Shown here: positions 18,049-27,480 of the stretch, in pieces
Layout: every line of letters begins with the position of its first letter
Position numbering within the stretch: position 1 is the stretch's first letter
Position numbers and translations under genes: made by a program
The notes under the pieces: model-generated
What the model was told of the DNA's origin: nothing
The model's database searches: none
What the model saw: only the letters and a program-made list of their open reading frames with translations
NCBI GenBank assembly: GCA_023251805.1
Contig: JAHEYB010000038.1
Location: 1 to 33,723, forward strand
Reading direction: 5' to 3'
Source: Bacteroidota bacterium
GTDB taxonomy: Bacteria; Bacteroidota; Bacteroidia; 2-12-FULL-35-15
Length of the DNA stretch: 33,723 nt

Positions 18049-18996
18049 TTACAAACCAATAGAGGATAAAAAATATTTTGATTCGATCATTTTATGAATG
18101 CCCATTTCCAAAGTAGCCATCGGACGACCCAGCACTTTAAGCATCTTTGAATTGTCGGGTTGCCTTCTTGTCATATCACCTTCATCCAAAGGAGACAAAT
18201 GAATAATTTTAGACTGGGAATTTGTCTGCTTAATAATTAACTTCGCTAAATCCAATACACTACAAAGTTTATCGCTTCCAATATTTATGACATCATTCGT
18301 ATGCAAATTGTCGTACAAACATTTCAAACAAGTATCTATTGTATCATCAATATAAGTAAATGTTCTCGTTTGCGAGCCATCACCATAGATTGTAATATCT
18401 TGATTTTTTAACGCTGCGGCTAAAAAACGAGCGACCACAAAATCAGTGCTTTGATTTGGGCCATAGGTGTTAAAAAATCGAAAAATAGTATAATTCAAAT
18501 CATACTCCAAGTTGTAACTTTTACAGTAAGACTCCCCAACATTTTTCACCACAGCGTATGGTACTCTAGAATTTAAAGGGGTAGTATGTTCGTGCTGCGG
18601 CAAGGATACCGGCTCGCCATAAACTTCTGATGATGAGGAAAAAAAAACTCGTTTTACCGATGTATCTCTAGACAAATCCAAAACATTTCGAATCCCATTT
18701 ATATCATTCAATACACTCACTGGATTTTTTTGCGTTCGCATCACTCCAACAACAGCAGCAAAATGAAAAACATAATCAAATTTATGAGCATTCATAACAG
18801 GAGAAATCTCATCAAATTTATTTACATCTGCTTTGACGAATGTCCAATTATCTTTTTCCGCTTTAGGAAGTTTTGAAAGAAAACCGGTCGACAAATTATC
18901 CGCCACAACAACATAATTTGTGGGTATGGAAATTAATCTTTCAACCAATGCACTTCCAATATTTCCTGCTCCTCCAGTGACTAAAATTTTATTCAT
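18049..18996 (-). CDS. NAD-dependent epimerase/dehydratase, extended SDR (315 aa)
   Basis: Rossmann nucleotide-binding motif TGGAGNIGSALVERL at residues 7-21, FHFAAVVG, SSSSEVYG and the catalytic pair Tyr147/Lys151 in PYAVVKN, followed by RFFNTYGPNQ and GSQTRTFTYIDD. It belongs to the extended SDR sugar-nucleotide enzymes (4-epimerase, 4,6-dehydratase or decarboxylase); I cannot choose among these from sequence. Its start overlaps the upstream glycosyltransferase by ATGA, and it abuts wecE, so it probably works in the same sugar pathway. Confidence 0.9.
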   Translation of the reverse strand: MNKILVTGGAGNIGSALVERLISIPTNYVVVADNLSTGFLSKLPKAEKDNWTFVKADVNKFDEISPVMNAHKFDYVFHFAAVVGVMRTQKNPVSVLNDINGIRNVLDLSRDTSVKRVFFSSSSEVYGEPVSLPQHEHTTPLNSRVPYAVVKNVGESYCKSYNLEYDLNYTIFRFFNTYGPNQSTDFVVARFLAAALKNQDITIYGDGSQTRTFTYIDDTIDTCLKCLYDNLHTNDVINIGSDKLCSVLDLAKLIIKQTNSQSKIIHLSPLDEGDMTRRQPDNSKMLKVLGRPMATLEMGIHKMIESKYFLSSIGL

Positions 18997-20042
18997 GCAA
19001 TTAAAGATAATATTTGTTTACTCCACAATTCAGGAGTGATTTGCTTTGCTTTCAAAACACTATTGTGTGCCATTTGCACCAAATCCGAATTACTGGCTTT
19101 CATAATACTGAGCAGTACCGACTTTAATTCCCTAATATCTTGCGAATTGTAAATATAGCCATTAAAATTATTTTCTACAAGAGCTGTTTTGGCTCCTACT
19201 TTATCAGAACAAATAATAGGAAAGCCGGCCGAAGCAAACTCGTGCACAACCACTCCCCAAGGCTCAAAAAAGCTAGGAAGTACAAAAACCCCGGTATCTT
19301 TTAGATACTTACTTAATTCAGATGGTTGTACAAAACCAAAATGCTTTATTTTAGGATGAACAATAGGTTCTATATCCCCCGTTCCTAAACACCATAATTC
19401 CCAATCATTTGTTTTTTCTTCCTGTAGCTCTATAAAAGCTCTCCAAAGGTTTTTAATTCCTTTAAATTCGTAATACCTTCCAACATAAATAAAACGTTTA
19501 GGAATTTGCTTTGTCTTTTCCTCTTTATTTTGAAGATATTGCTTATAAAAAAAAGCAAAATCACAGCTATAAAATCCTGTTAAAATATGCTCGACATTAA
19601 ACCCAAGTTTGACGGCATATTGTTTTTGTAATATACCAGGCACCCAACAATAAGAAAAACGGTTTAAAAGAAAAAATGGACTAATTAATCTTGCTATTTG
19701 CTGCTTTATGGTTCCGCGCCATTGATTGTCAATCGTAAGCACAGTTGGGATATTGCTTTTCCATTTCTTACAAACTTTTAAATAACCTTTATCAATCCAG
19801 CCACTGCAGACAATAATAGAAGGGTTTATTTGATTTACAAGATCTAGTAGTTGTTCATCATTCAATTTATTTCTTTCATATACTTTTATTTTATCTGAAA
19901 AATTAAATTGAAATGGCGCCTCTTTATTAAGTGGATAACGAACAATGTGCACTTCTACTCCATCATCCAAAAGGGCTTTGCAACAAGCTAAAAAGTATTC
20001 AGCTATCTCTGTATATAAAAATACTATTTTCTTCTTTTCCAT
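18993..20042 (-). CDS. Family 4 glycosyltransferase (349 aa)
   Basis: GT-B fold. RFIYVGRYYEFKGIKNLWRAF opens the donor domain, and PSFFEPWGVVVHEFASAGFPIICSD is the classical GT4 ExxxxxxxE motif. The N-terminal domain lacks the usual GG loop but has IVFLYTEIAEYFLACCKAL. Cytosolic repeat-unit assembly is likely. It overlaps the metallophosphoesterase gene by 19 bp upstream and the SDR by four bases downstream, its stop being TGA. Substrate unknown. Confidence 0.92.
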   Translation of the reverse strand: MEKKKIVFLYTEIAEYFLACCKALLDDGVEVHIVRYPLNKEAPFQFNFSDKIKVYERNKLNDEQLLDLVNQINPSIIVCSGWIDKGYLKVCKKWKSNIPTVLTIDNQWRGTIKQQIARLISPFFLLNRFSYCWVPGILQKQYAVKLGFNVEHILTGFYSCDFAFFYKQYLQNKEEKTKQIPKRFIYVGRYYEFKGIKNLWRAFIELQEEKTNDWELWCLGTGDIEPIVHPKIKHFGFVQPSELSKYLKDTGVFVLPSFFEPWGVVVHEFASAGFPIICSDKVGAKTALVENNFNGYIYNSQDIRELKSVLLSIMKASNSDLVQMAHNSVLKAKQITPELWSKQILSLIA

Positions 20043-21088
20043 CTCGAATATAATAATCTAAGAAACAGAAGTAGCAATAAAGAAGTTACAAATCCTATCC
20101 AAAAATAATAATGCATAAGCATTTTCATCGTTAAATAAGGAAGCAATCTAAAGCTAAAGGCATCCTCGGGAGCAGTATTTTTTTTCCAAAAATTTATACC
20201 ATAACTTTCCAATGGTTTTAATGATTCAGCAGTAAAAGAAACACAAGTAAAATTAACCTTTCCATTGTCAATAGTTAACTGAAGTACTGCATCTCTTGGC
20301 AAATCCCGAATAGCTGTTTGGATAAATGTTATTCCTGTTTCCGGTTCTTTATTGTAAAAGAAAGAAGCTGCTCCTCCGGCCATTGAACCTGACATCCAAT
20401 AAATTGACTTTCCTTTTGATACAGATTTTAAAACAGGTTTTATCTCATCTTCGAAATTATTTTCACCTAGCATTGTACGAGTATTTCCTTCAAACAATCC
20501 AGCATAAGCCTCATTATTTTCAGACCAAATTGGTCGGTGTGAAAAAATAAAAATATTTTTGATCTGTTCTAAATTGGCTTCTTTTAAGGCATTATTAAAA
20601 AATATTAATTGCTCACCTTTTATACTACCATCATTCAATTCGGTATTTAAAATAATGTATAATTCCGAATTAAGAATAAATGAAGAATACGTTTTCCCAT
20701 ATACCTTTTCATAATAATTATCATTTGAAATATCGTGATTGCCAACAGCATTGAACAATGGCATTTTTAATTTAGTAAATAAACTTTTTTGATAATTGGA
20801 AATATACTTTTCGTTTACATCTATAAATAAATCACCAAGGCTCATTAAAAAACAAGGATTTAATTCATTCAAAGTGTCAATATTTGCTAGCAAAGTAGCT
20901 GCTGGAAATGTGGAACGGCTTGCTGGTGAACCATGAAAATGACCGCTGACAATAAATGAATATGTTTTTAAAGAATCTTTGAGTACACGTTTGTTAAATG
21001 GTGAAACAACTTGTGCTGACAGCATATTAAATGCGATCGCCACAATAAACACAATTACTAAAATTCTATTTATGCTTCTTCTTATCAT
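20024..21088 (-). CDS. Membrane-anchored metallophosphoesterase-like protein with degenerate active site (354 aa)
   Basis: N-terminal signal anchor (residues 8-24), a calcineurin-like phosphoesterase domain (about 44-290), and a C-terminal transmembrane segment (about 322-345) followed by RWKRRK. Conserved metal-site motifs present: GD (85-86), GNHD (116-119) and SHRPIW with His184. The first motif, normally DxH, reads HFH (50-52), so the usual Asp is missing. The last motif, normally GHxH, appears as SGSMAGG. It may therefore have altered or lost hydrolysis. It overlaps the CotH/beta-helix gene by 23 bp, strong coupling that suggests a shared job. Substrate unknown; periplasmic location is likely. 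Confidence 0.82.
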   Translation of the reverse strand: MIRRSINRILVIVFIVAIAFNMLSAQVVSPFNKRVLKDSLKTYSFIVSGHFHGSPASRSTFPAATLLANIDTLNELNPCFLMSLGDLFIDVNEKYISNYQKSLFTKLKMPLFNAVGNHDISNDNYYEKVYGKTYSSFILNSELYIILNTELNDGSIKGEQLIFFNNALKEANLEQIKNIFIFSHRPIWSENNEAYAGLFEGNTRTMLGENNFEDEIKPVLKSVSKGKSIYWMSGSMAGGAASFFYNKEPETGITFIQTAIRDLPRDAVLQLTIDNGKVNFTCVSFTAESLKPLESYGINFWKKNTAPEDAFSFRLLPYLTMKMLMHYYFWIGFVTSLLLLLFLRLLYSRWKRRK

Positions 21089-23675
21089 CTTTTATGATTG
21101 CTTCAACATTATCTACATCCTCTTTAACATCATTTCCATTTACAACAATGGTTGATTTTTTTTCTCTCAAATAATTTTTGTCGACATGTTTCATAACTAA
21201 TCCTGTAATAACCACTTTTGGATGTCCTGCACCTGGTTTATTTTTATAAGCCACAATTCCAATCTTAGAATCGGAAATATCAACATTGTTCAAATTTATT
21301 TCGGAAAGATCTTCGGCAGAAACCGCAATATTAGCATTCTTAATTTTCACATCGCTTCCTTTTAATTGTGTGCCTGCTTTAATATTTAAGGCTTTATTAC
21401 CTGCTCCGTTAATAGCAATCGATTTTACAGTTATCTTACACATATCCAAGTCTAACGCATTTTCACTACAATTTTCAAAAGCGCAATTACTAACATTTCC
21501 CTCAGAAAAATCTGCATCCAAAGCATCATCATGTGTATTTTCAAAAAAGCATTCTTTAAATAAGAATTTAGAGCGAATTAAATTCACGACATCCTCAGCT
21601 TTGCAATTATAAAAACTGCAATTTGTAAATTCTACAGCCGACTCATAAAAGGTAAGAGCACCTGTTCTATTCCATTGTGTATCGTTTATTTTAGGCAAAT
21701 TTTTAAACACAACATATTTAAAGGTTGATCTGTTTGTTGAGCAAACCACCTCTATACCTTGTGAAGTAGAATCGCTTGATTCAATAACTAAGGGTTTTTC
21801 TTCGGTTCCTTCAAAAATTAGTGGAGAATAGGAAATTATTTTAGCGCCATTTTTAATATCTAAAGAAACTCCTAAATTAGCAAGAAAACGATACCCTTTC
21901 GGGACAATAAGGTCGGAACTTATAGTTTGAGCACCCGGCTTTATATAAATCGTTTTTTTAATTTCGTCTACCTCTAAAAAAGAAAAACTTGCAATTGTTG
22001 CTTGTTTATTCTTTAAATCATTACTAATAAATTCTGTATCTGTATGAGGAAAAGGAAAAACCTTTGTTTCCTTTTCTAATTGAGAGCCTAAAACAGAATA
22101 ACGAACACTTAAATTGGAAATTAACGAATCATTCCAGCGTATACCAGAAGGAAGTACAAAAATATAGTCGCTAAAATTAACAAATTCCTTACGCTGCTTA
22201 GCTGCTAAAACTATAGGTTTAATAGGCAATACCGACTTGTTGTCACCAATAGAAAGCGATTTAATTTCAACCGGTAAGGACTCAATTGCTCCTAATTGAA
22301 TATGAATTTCATTATTTGAAACTGAGTTAAAATAAGCGTGAAATGATTTAGCTGCAGAAAGTATTTTTTTTATCATTTTCTGATTCCTATAATAGCCTTG
22401 TTTGTCAAATTTTTTATATGGAAATTCTTTATAAATGATTGCAAGATTTTTCTGCAATTCAATATTCGATTCATCAAAAAAGGAATCGAGGTAAGAGGCT
22501 TCAGAAATTTTTTCTAATTGTTTTATGTAAGCTCTAAAAAATTCAGGGTTGCTAAACAGTGTTTTATGCCAATCTTCAAAGTTGTCATTGCTATCCAATT
22601 GAACATATTTATAGGCTCCGGCAATATCTCTGGTGGTAAAATCCGTAAAACTTTCATAAGCTACCGGTTCTAGTTTTGCTGATACAGGATTATAATAATA
22701 TTTAATATCGCTCCAATCTACACTATGATCTCCTCCAACAAGATCAATAATTGCATGAAATTTTGCCAGGCGATCTACATCAAAAACTTGAGGAACTGTC
22801 AGCTTTTTGTTCCTTAAGCCTTCTATAAGAGCTATTGCTTTTAAGTAATACATTTTTTGAGTAGAATCTTTCAATACTTTGTCTTCGGCATAAGCTTCAG
22901 GATTAGCAGAATAATAAGAGGCAAACTCATCTGCTGAAGAACTTTTCTGCATCATGCTATAACGATTTACCCAATACAAATCCGGGTTAAAACGAAGAAT
23001 AGGACCTTTTTTACGATTATTATTTTCTATTAATTCGTTTTCAAAATTTTCTTCTACCGCATATATTCCCCAATCTCGTCCATTTACCGTTACATTAATA
23101 AATTTGTAACGCAAAGCAATGATATCTTCCCGTTTCATCAATTCATGATAAATCCATTCGTACACATAACCACGTGTTCCGGGATGCTGAATAGAGAATC
23201 GTTTCATCCCCATAAACGAATCATTTCCTTTTATTTTAATGCGGAACGACCATTTATTGTCTTGCAAATGGTCGGTCATATGACCTTTTAGACGTAATTT
23301 AATTTTGATTTTTTTATTTTGATATTCAAGAGTTGCCGGAACATAATCACCATCTAGCTCGTTTATAATAACTCCTCGCTCTAATGCAGCATTCCTGTTT
23401 TTCTCCAAATGCTTATACTCTTTATCATCAATTTCTATGGAGATGCTTTCTGGATTTGCTTTTGTTCCTTTCCAATAATTTGATGATACAGTGGAAACAA
23501 AATCCCACAAGCCTGAATATCCTTTTGTTTTTACTTTTGAGGAAAGAATGGTGCAGGTAACGATAAAAATCAGAACAAAAAACAATGTTAAATAGCGTTT
23601 TCTATTCTTTTTTGCAAATCCTTCCTTCATCTTTCTATAAAATGATTTTTGATTATTTGAAGCTCTTATTATCAT
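21066..23675 (-). CDS. CotH-like kinase-fold protein with C-terminal beta-helix (869 aa)
   Basis: One N-terminal membrane segment (about residues 27-46), so the bulk is extracytoplasmic. A CotH-like domain spans about 75-420, with GHMTDHLQDNKWSFRIK, FSIQHPGTRGYVYEW, INVTVNGRDWGIYAVEE and WSDIKYYYN. Where CotH kinases have WDxD or FDTDWG, this protein reads AYESF (Tyr340, Glu341, Ser342, Phe343), so catalysis may be altered. Residues about 560-840 form a right-handed parallel beta-helix type repeat (SFYNCKAEDVVNL, CFFENTHDDALDAD, AFENCSENALDLD), a fold that often binds or cuts polysaccharides. An internal Met16 is a second possible start, but the ATG at 23675 sits four bases after the ligase stop, which supports it. 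CotH proteins elsewhere phosphorylate proteins outside the cytosol; substrate here unknown. Confidence 0.82.
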   Translation of the reverse strand: MIIRASNNQKSFYRKMKEGFAKKNRKRYLTLFFVLIFIVTCTILSSKVKTKGYSGLWDFVSTVSSNYWKGTKANPESISIEIDDKEYKHLEKNRNAALERGVIINELDGDYVPATLEYQNKKIKIKLRLKGHMTDHLQDNKWSFRIKIKGNDSFMGMKRFSIQHPGTRGYVYEWIYHELMKREDIIALRYKFINVTVNGRDWGIYAVEENFENELIENNNRKKGPILRFNPDLYWVNRYSMMQKSSSADEFASYYSANPEAYAEDKVLKDSTQKMYYLKAIALIEGLRNKKLTVPQVFDVDRLAKFHAIIDLVGGDHSVDWSDIKYYYNPVSAKLEPVAYESFTDFTTRDIAGAYKYVQLDSNDNFEDWHKTLFSNPEFFRAYIKQLEKISEASYLDSFFDESNIELQKNLAIIYKEFPYKKFDKQGYYRNQKMIKKILSAAKSFHAYFNSVSNNEIHIQLGAIESLPVEIKSLSIGDNKSVLPIKPIVLAAKQRKEFVNFSDYIFVLPSGIRWNDSLISNLSVRYSVLGSQLEKETKVFPFPHTDTEFISNDLKNKQATIASFSFLEVDEIKKTIYIKPGAQTISSDLIVPKGYRFLANLGVSLDIKNGAKIISYSPLIFEGTEEKPLVIESSDSTSQGIEVVCSTNRSTFKYVVFKNLPKINDTQWNRTGALTFYESAVEFTNCSFYNCKAEDVVNLIRSKFLFKECFFENTHDDALDADFSEGNVSNCAFENCSENALDLDMCKITVKSIAINGAGNKALNIKAGTQLKGSDVKIKNANIAVSAEDLSEINLNNVDISDSKIGIVAYKNKPGAGHPKVVITGLVMKHVDKNYLREKKSTIVVNGNDVKEDVDNVEAIIKDDKKKHK

Positions 23676-23679
23676 TCGA

Positions 23680-25014
23680 TTAATTTGCTAAACTAATTTG
23701 TTCATCCACTTTACTTTCACTTTCCGACACAATTTCAGGGCTTGTAATAAAAGTAAATATGACCAAAGCAAAAAATGCAAAGGCACTTAAAGAACCAACC
23801 AGCCATGATTCAAATATGGCTGTAAACGAAAAAGCAAACAGAATGGGAAAAGCATATTTCGTGCGCTGAGCCCCCTTAATAAAAACTAAAATGTAGGACC
23901 GAAGGTATATTAATAAACCAATTAGACCTTGATCCATCCAGAAAGTTAAAAATGAGTTGTGAATTCCTCCTTGGTGCCCCAGTTTTCCCAATTCATGGTA
24001 ATGTTGTCGCATATAAAACTCATTGTAGGAAAATCCTTTTCCAATAAAAAAATTATGCTGGATTTGTTGCCAAGCAAATTCCCATGCAACATATCTTCCA
24101 CTTCCCTCTTCTAAGGTATTCACGCGAAAAAAATCTCCCAAACCGGTTGACAAAATAATTAACTGCAAATTATTACTTATGGTTTCATAGGCAAACACGA
24201 TAGCAACAAATATTACAAAACCCAAAAAGGGCGACATGGAATAAAATTTTTGAAACAAGAAAAATATTAAAATAGCCAACACCGCATTTCGCGAATCGGT
24301 GAGTATAATTGAATACAAAATGGCAAAATAGATTAATATAACCTCTCCCCTTTTAAAAAGACTAGGAAAAAAGTCATTCACAATAAAAAATAAGACAAAT
24401 AATAAGAATGAATACATCCCCAATCCATTTGGGTTTCCCATCACACCTCTGTACCGTCCCGACACATCCAGAAAAGCAACACTAGGCATAATATATTTTA
24501 ATACAAATCCAATAAACAAAGCTGTAACACAAAAGAAGATGACTCGTTTGAAAAATTCCTTCCCATTTTCTCTGTATAATTTTGTTACAAAATTAGGAAT
24601 CACCAAAAAAACAAAGGTAAACGATAGTGTTTTTTGAAAACTTGTAAAGAAAAAGGAATCTCCGACACTAAAAAAAATAGTACAATATGAAAAAATGAAA
24701 AAGGGAATAAAAATTTTATACAATTGGTTTAGCGGTTGAAAATCTTTTGAATCAAACAAAAGAAAAACAGCTAAAGCTAGAATGTAAATATTCTTAATGT
24801 CCTTTGCGAAAAGTAATTGAGACTCTAAACTATCAGATAAAATTAAAATAAACAAAAAGCCAAAGAACAACTCTTCATACAAACCCTTTTGTTTCATTAT
24901 GATTAAAGTCAAAGGCAATACTACATATATAGCCGGACCGCCATACATACCCACAAGCATCCAAAAAAGGAGCAAAAGAAACAACTGGATATTTGCCTTA
25001 TAATATTGAATCAC
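23680..25014 (-). CDS. O-antigen ligase/polymerase-type membrane protein (444 aa)
   Basis: About ten to twelve hydrophobic segments with a large periplasmic loop near residues 295-360 containing SGRYVAWEFAWQQI and LGHQGGIHNSFLTFWMDQGLIGLL, typical of the Wzy_C/WaaL family. It would join repeat units or transfer the finished glycan to an acceptor at the periplasmic face. Start is GTG at 25014, directly after the TAG of the upstream CotH gene; no earlier in-frame start is possible because that TAG is in frame. It sits between the two CotH-like genes. Ligase or polymerase cannot be decided from sequence. Confidence 0.88.
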   Translation of the reverse strand: MIQYYKANIQLFLLLLFWMLVGMYGGPAIYVVLPLTLIIMKQKGLYEELFFGFLFILILSDSLESQLLFAKDIKNIYILALAVFLLFDSKDFQPLNQLYKIFIPFFIFSYCTIFFSVGDSFFFTSFQKTLSFTFVFLVIPNFVTKLYRENGKEFFKRVIFFCVTALFIGFVLKYIMPSVAFLDVSGRYRGVMGNPNGLGMYSFLLFVLFFIVNDFFPSLFKRGEVILIYFAILYSIILTDSRNAVLAILIFFLFQKFYSMSPFLGFVIFVAIVFAYETISNNLQLIILSTGLGDFFRVNTLEEGSGRYVAWEFAWQQIQHNFFIGKGFSYNEFYMRQHYHELGKLGHQGGIHNSFLTFWMDQGLIGLLIYLRSYILVFIKGAQRTKYAFPILFAFSFTAIFESWLVGSLSAFAFFALVIFTFITSPEIVSESESKVDEQISLAN

Positions 25015-26757
25015 CTATTTATACTTTTGAATAAATTCGTTTAATTGTTGTTTTTGAATTGCAGGGCGCTGTTTTGCAAATGCTCTTAATTCCTCCACAT
25101 ATTCTTCCCATTGGGAATAAGAACCAATCACTCTCCATCTGTCAATATGCTCCTTCATCTCAGGTTTTAAAACTTCTTGAAATTCATTTATTCTTTCCAG
25201 AACTGTTTCCGTTTTAAAGGTGGTTTCCAAATGATGGTTAAATCTTTCTGAAAATTTGTTTAAAAACGTCTTATTTTGCAATAGCCCTCCAAAGATAACA
25301 CCTATACTGCTAGTTTTTGTTGCTTTTTCAAATAAATTCATAGTATACGATTCCTTTCCGGTGTAACCAAAGCCCCAATCTGTATCAAACAACATCCAGC
25401 GCCAACGTCCATCCCTCTTTCCAACAGAATCCAATCCGGCTATTTCTGCTTTATACCGCCAGTATTTCACGTTATTATTGGGCCAATCGCTATTACAGAA
25501 ATACACATTTGCAATAATAAAATCCATAAAATTCTCTAAATCAATTTGCTTTTCCACATACCTGTAATTTTCCTCTTTCGAAAGATCATTTGTGCTAATA
25601 AATTTCAAGAGATTACTAAATCCATCGGGGTCACTTTTCTTCCCATAAAACAAACTGCCTCTTAATTCCAAAATAGTTAGACTGTCTTTATCTATTCCAT
25701 ATTTATTGGAAATATAATTTTCATCCGAACGCTCACGAATATTGTGCAGTCCCCAGTATTCGCCATTTATAAAAACAATTGAAGGTTGATATTGTTGTAT
25801 GTCCAATTTAGAATCTTGCATCAGCGATTGCATAAAAGCATCACGAAACATCGTTTTGTCCCAATCGTTACCCGAATTTCTAAGAATAATAGAATTAAAA
25901 ACTCTTGTTTTGCTTTTGGGAAACAGATTATAATTTAAAGCGCCCATTCCGTATTTATCACGAAAACAAATACGCAATGATTTTTGAGCATATCCTCGTG
26001 TAGCATTTCCATTTATTCTTAATCCCGCATCTATTGAAAACCCAAGCCTTCCAGTAGTTTCAAAATACTCAATGTGTACAGGGCGCTCCGAGTTTATTCC
26101 TCGTTTCAGATAATTTGAAGGATAATACCACCAAGGCATATCTAGGGATACTTTTTTACGGATATAATAATCTTTATCCTCATAATTTTTTCCTAAAACA
26201 TAAATTCCATTCTCATAACCAAACACATCTTCTTCATTTACAGTAAGCTCAATAGTTGGAAGATGATAATGTGCTGAATTTTGTTCATCAATGAAAAAAG
26301 TTTGCACCAATTCTTTACTTTTTTTACCATCTAAAACCGCAATTGCACGAAGTACTGTTCCTTTAAAAACACTTTCTATTGGCTGTTTCCAACGTGGTGA
26401 AGTTGGAATAATGGCTAATTTATCAGGCGCTGAACTGCGATTGCTTAAAACTATAGGCTTTGAATAAATTTCAGACTTTAATGAGGGTTCGGTACCATCC
26501 AATGTATAGTATATCAATGAACCTTTTTCGGATGTGTTTAATTTTAATACTAAGCTTTCCTTATAAAAACCAGCAGAAGAAGAGCTTTGGGGAGATGCTA
26601 TTTTTTTTGATTCAGTTAAAACTGCATATTCTATATTTTTTTCCTTTGCATACTTTACACTAAACAACGATGAAACGACTAAAATCAAAAACACAAAAAA
26701 CAGTGCCAGTTTAACCGACAAAGTTGTTTTCGTTTTTGAGCGTTTAATTTGCTTCAT
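25015..26757 (-). CDS. CotH-family kinase-like protein with chitobiase-type domain (580 aa)
   Basis: Transmembrane anchor (about 15-34), then a chitobiase/beta-hexosaminidase C-terminal-type beta domain (about 58-155, with IYYTLDGTEPS), then a CotH kinase domain (about 190-480). The domain has RINGNATRGYAQKSLRI, FRDKYGMGALNYNLFP, ILRNSGNDW, FINGEYWGLHNIRERSDENYI, the NSDWPNNNVKYW segment near 420-431 and the acidic motif FDTDWGFG (Asp458, Asp460). The full set of CotH family residues is present, in contrast to the second CotH gene. CotH proteins are atypical kinases that use ATP to phosphorylate proteins such as spore coat CotB/CotG. It follows the VTC gene by 13 bp and directly abuts the ligase gene. 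Substrate unknown. Confidence 0.9.
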   Translation of the reverse strand: MKQIKRSKTKTTLSVKLALFFVFLILVVSSLFSVKYAKEKNIEYAVLTESKKIASPQSSSSAGFYKESLVLKLNTSEKGSLIYYTLDGTEPSLKSEIYSKPIVLSNRSSAPDKLAIIPTSPRWKQPIESVFKGTVLRAIAVLDGKKSKELVQTFFIDEQNSAHYHLPTIELTVNEEDVFGYENGIYVLGKNYEDKDYYIRKKVSLDMPWWYYPSNYLKRGINSERPVHIEYFETTGRLGFSIDAGLRINGNATRGYAQKSLRICFRDKYGMGALNYNLFPKSKTRVFNSIILRNSGNDWDKTMFRDAFMQSLMQDSKLDIQQYQPSIVFINGEYWGLHNIRERSDENYISNKYGIDKDSLTILELRGSLFYGKKSDPDGFSNLLKFISTNDLSKEENYRYVEKQIDLENFMDFIIANVYFCNSDWPNNNVKYWRYKAEIAGLDSVGKRDGRWRWMLFDTDWGFGYTGKESYTMNLFEKATKTSSIGVIFGGLLQNKTFLNKFSERFNHHLETTFKTETVLERINEFQEVLKPEMKEHIDRWRVIGSYSQWEEYVEELRAFAKQRPAIQKQQLNEFIQKYK

Positions 26758-26770
26758 AAAAATATAAAGA

Positions 26771-27469
26771 TCAACTATTAAACAAAATTCTTTCCAAACC
26801 TTCTAAGTACTTCGAATTTTTAGTCATAGAAAAAGGAAAATTACTTCCTACCTCTTTTGCTTCTTTTTCAAATTCAGAATCATATTTTAATTCCAAAACG
26901 CAAGCTTTGTGATTAACTGATTTATTCACAAAATTATTATCGTTGTACCCAATGCGATAAAAAGTCAAGTGATGGTCGATTGTGATCCGAAATTTTTTAT
27001 CCCTTGATAAAAAATATTTACGAGTATATGAATTTAGTATGGTAGGCTGCAATGATAGTATCTCCTTTTGCACCGAGTCAGGAAGCGTTGTTCCCGCAAT
27101 AGCATTCCGAATGTGTTCTTTTGTAAAATGCTCATCAAAAGAAAATGGCAACAAGTTGTAGGATTCTTTTTTTCCAAGTAAGCCTTTTTTTATTTTATAT
27201 TCTAAAATCGCATTTTTAACTGCGCCAAACAAATTATCATACCAGCGAATACGAACCTTTATCCTATCAGGAGCGCCTTCAACATTATCGTAATAATTTG
27301 AAAATCCTAAGGTGTCGAAATAAATATTATTTACAATTCGCTCATGAAAAATTTCGGAAAAACAAGCAGGATGAAATTTTATCATTTGCTCTACCTCCAA
27401 ATGAGAGTAATCGGTAATAAGGAATTTCCGTTCGTATCGTAAGGGCTCTGATGAAGTACTTCTTGGCAT
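26771..27469 (-). CDS. VTC-domain polyphosphate polymerase-like protein (232 aa)
   Basis: A stand-alone VTC domain, a triphosphate-tunnel fold related to the catalytic part of yeast Vtc4, which makes polyphosphate from ATP. Visible tunnel motifs: YERK (12-15), YFDT (50-53), RIKVRIR (69-75), LEYK (89-92), the basic SRDKKFRI region, LELKYD (192-197, likely metal-binding Glu193) and NSKYLEGL near the end. No SPX domain and no transmembrane segment, so cytosolic. It sits between the methyltransferase and CotH genes and near the DUF4956 gene, a combination of families known from other bacteria. Polyphosphate synthesis is by homology. Confidence 0.9.
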   Translation of the reverse strand: MPRSTSSEPLRYERKFLITDYSHLEVEQMIKFHPACFSEIFHERIVNNIYFDTLGFSNYYDNVEGAPDRIKVRIRWYDNLFGAVKNAILEYKIKKGLLGKKESYNLLPFSFDEHFTKEHIRNAIAGTTLPDSVQKEILSLQPTILNSYTRKYFLSRDKKFRITIDHHLTFYRIGYNDNNFVNKSVNHKACVLELKYDSEFEKEAKEVGSNFPFSMTKNSKYLEGLERILFNS

Positions 27470-27480
27470 TTGCGATAATT

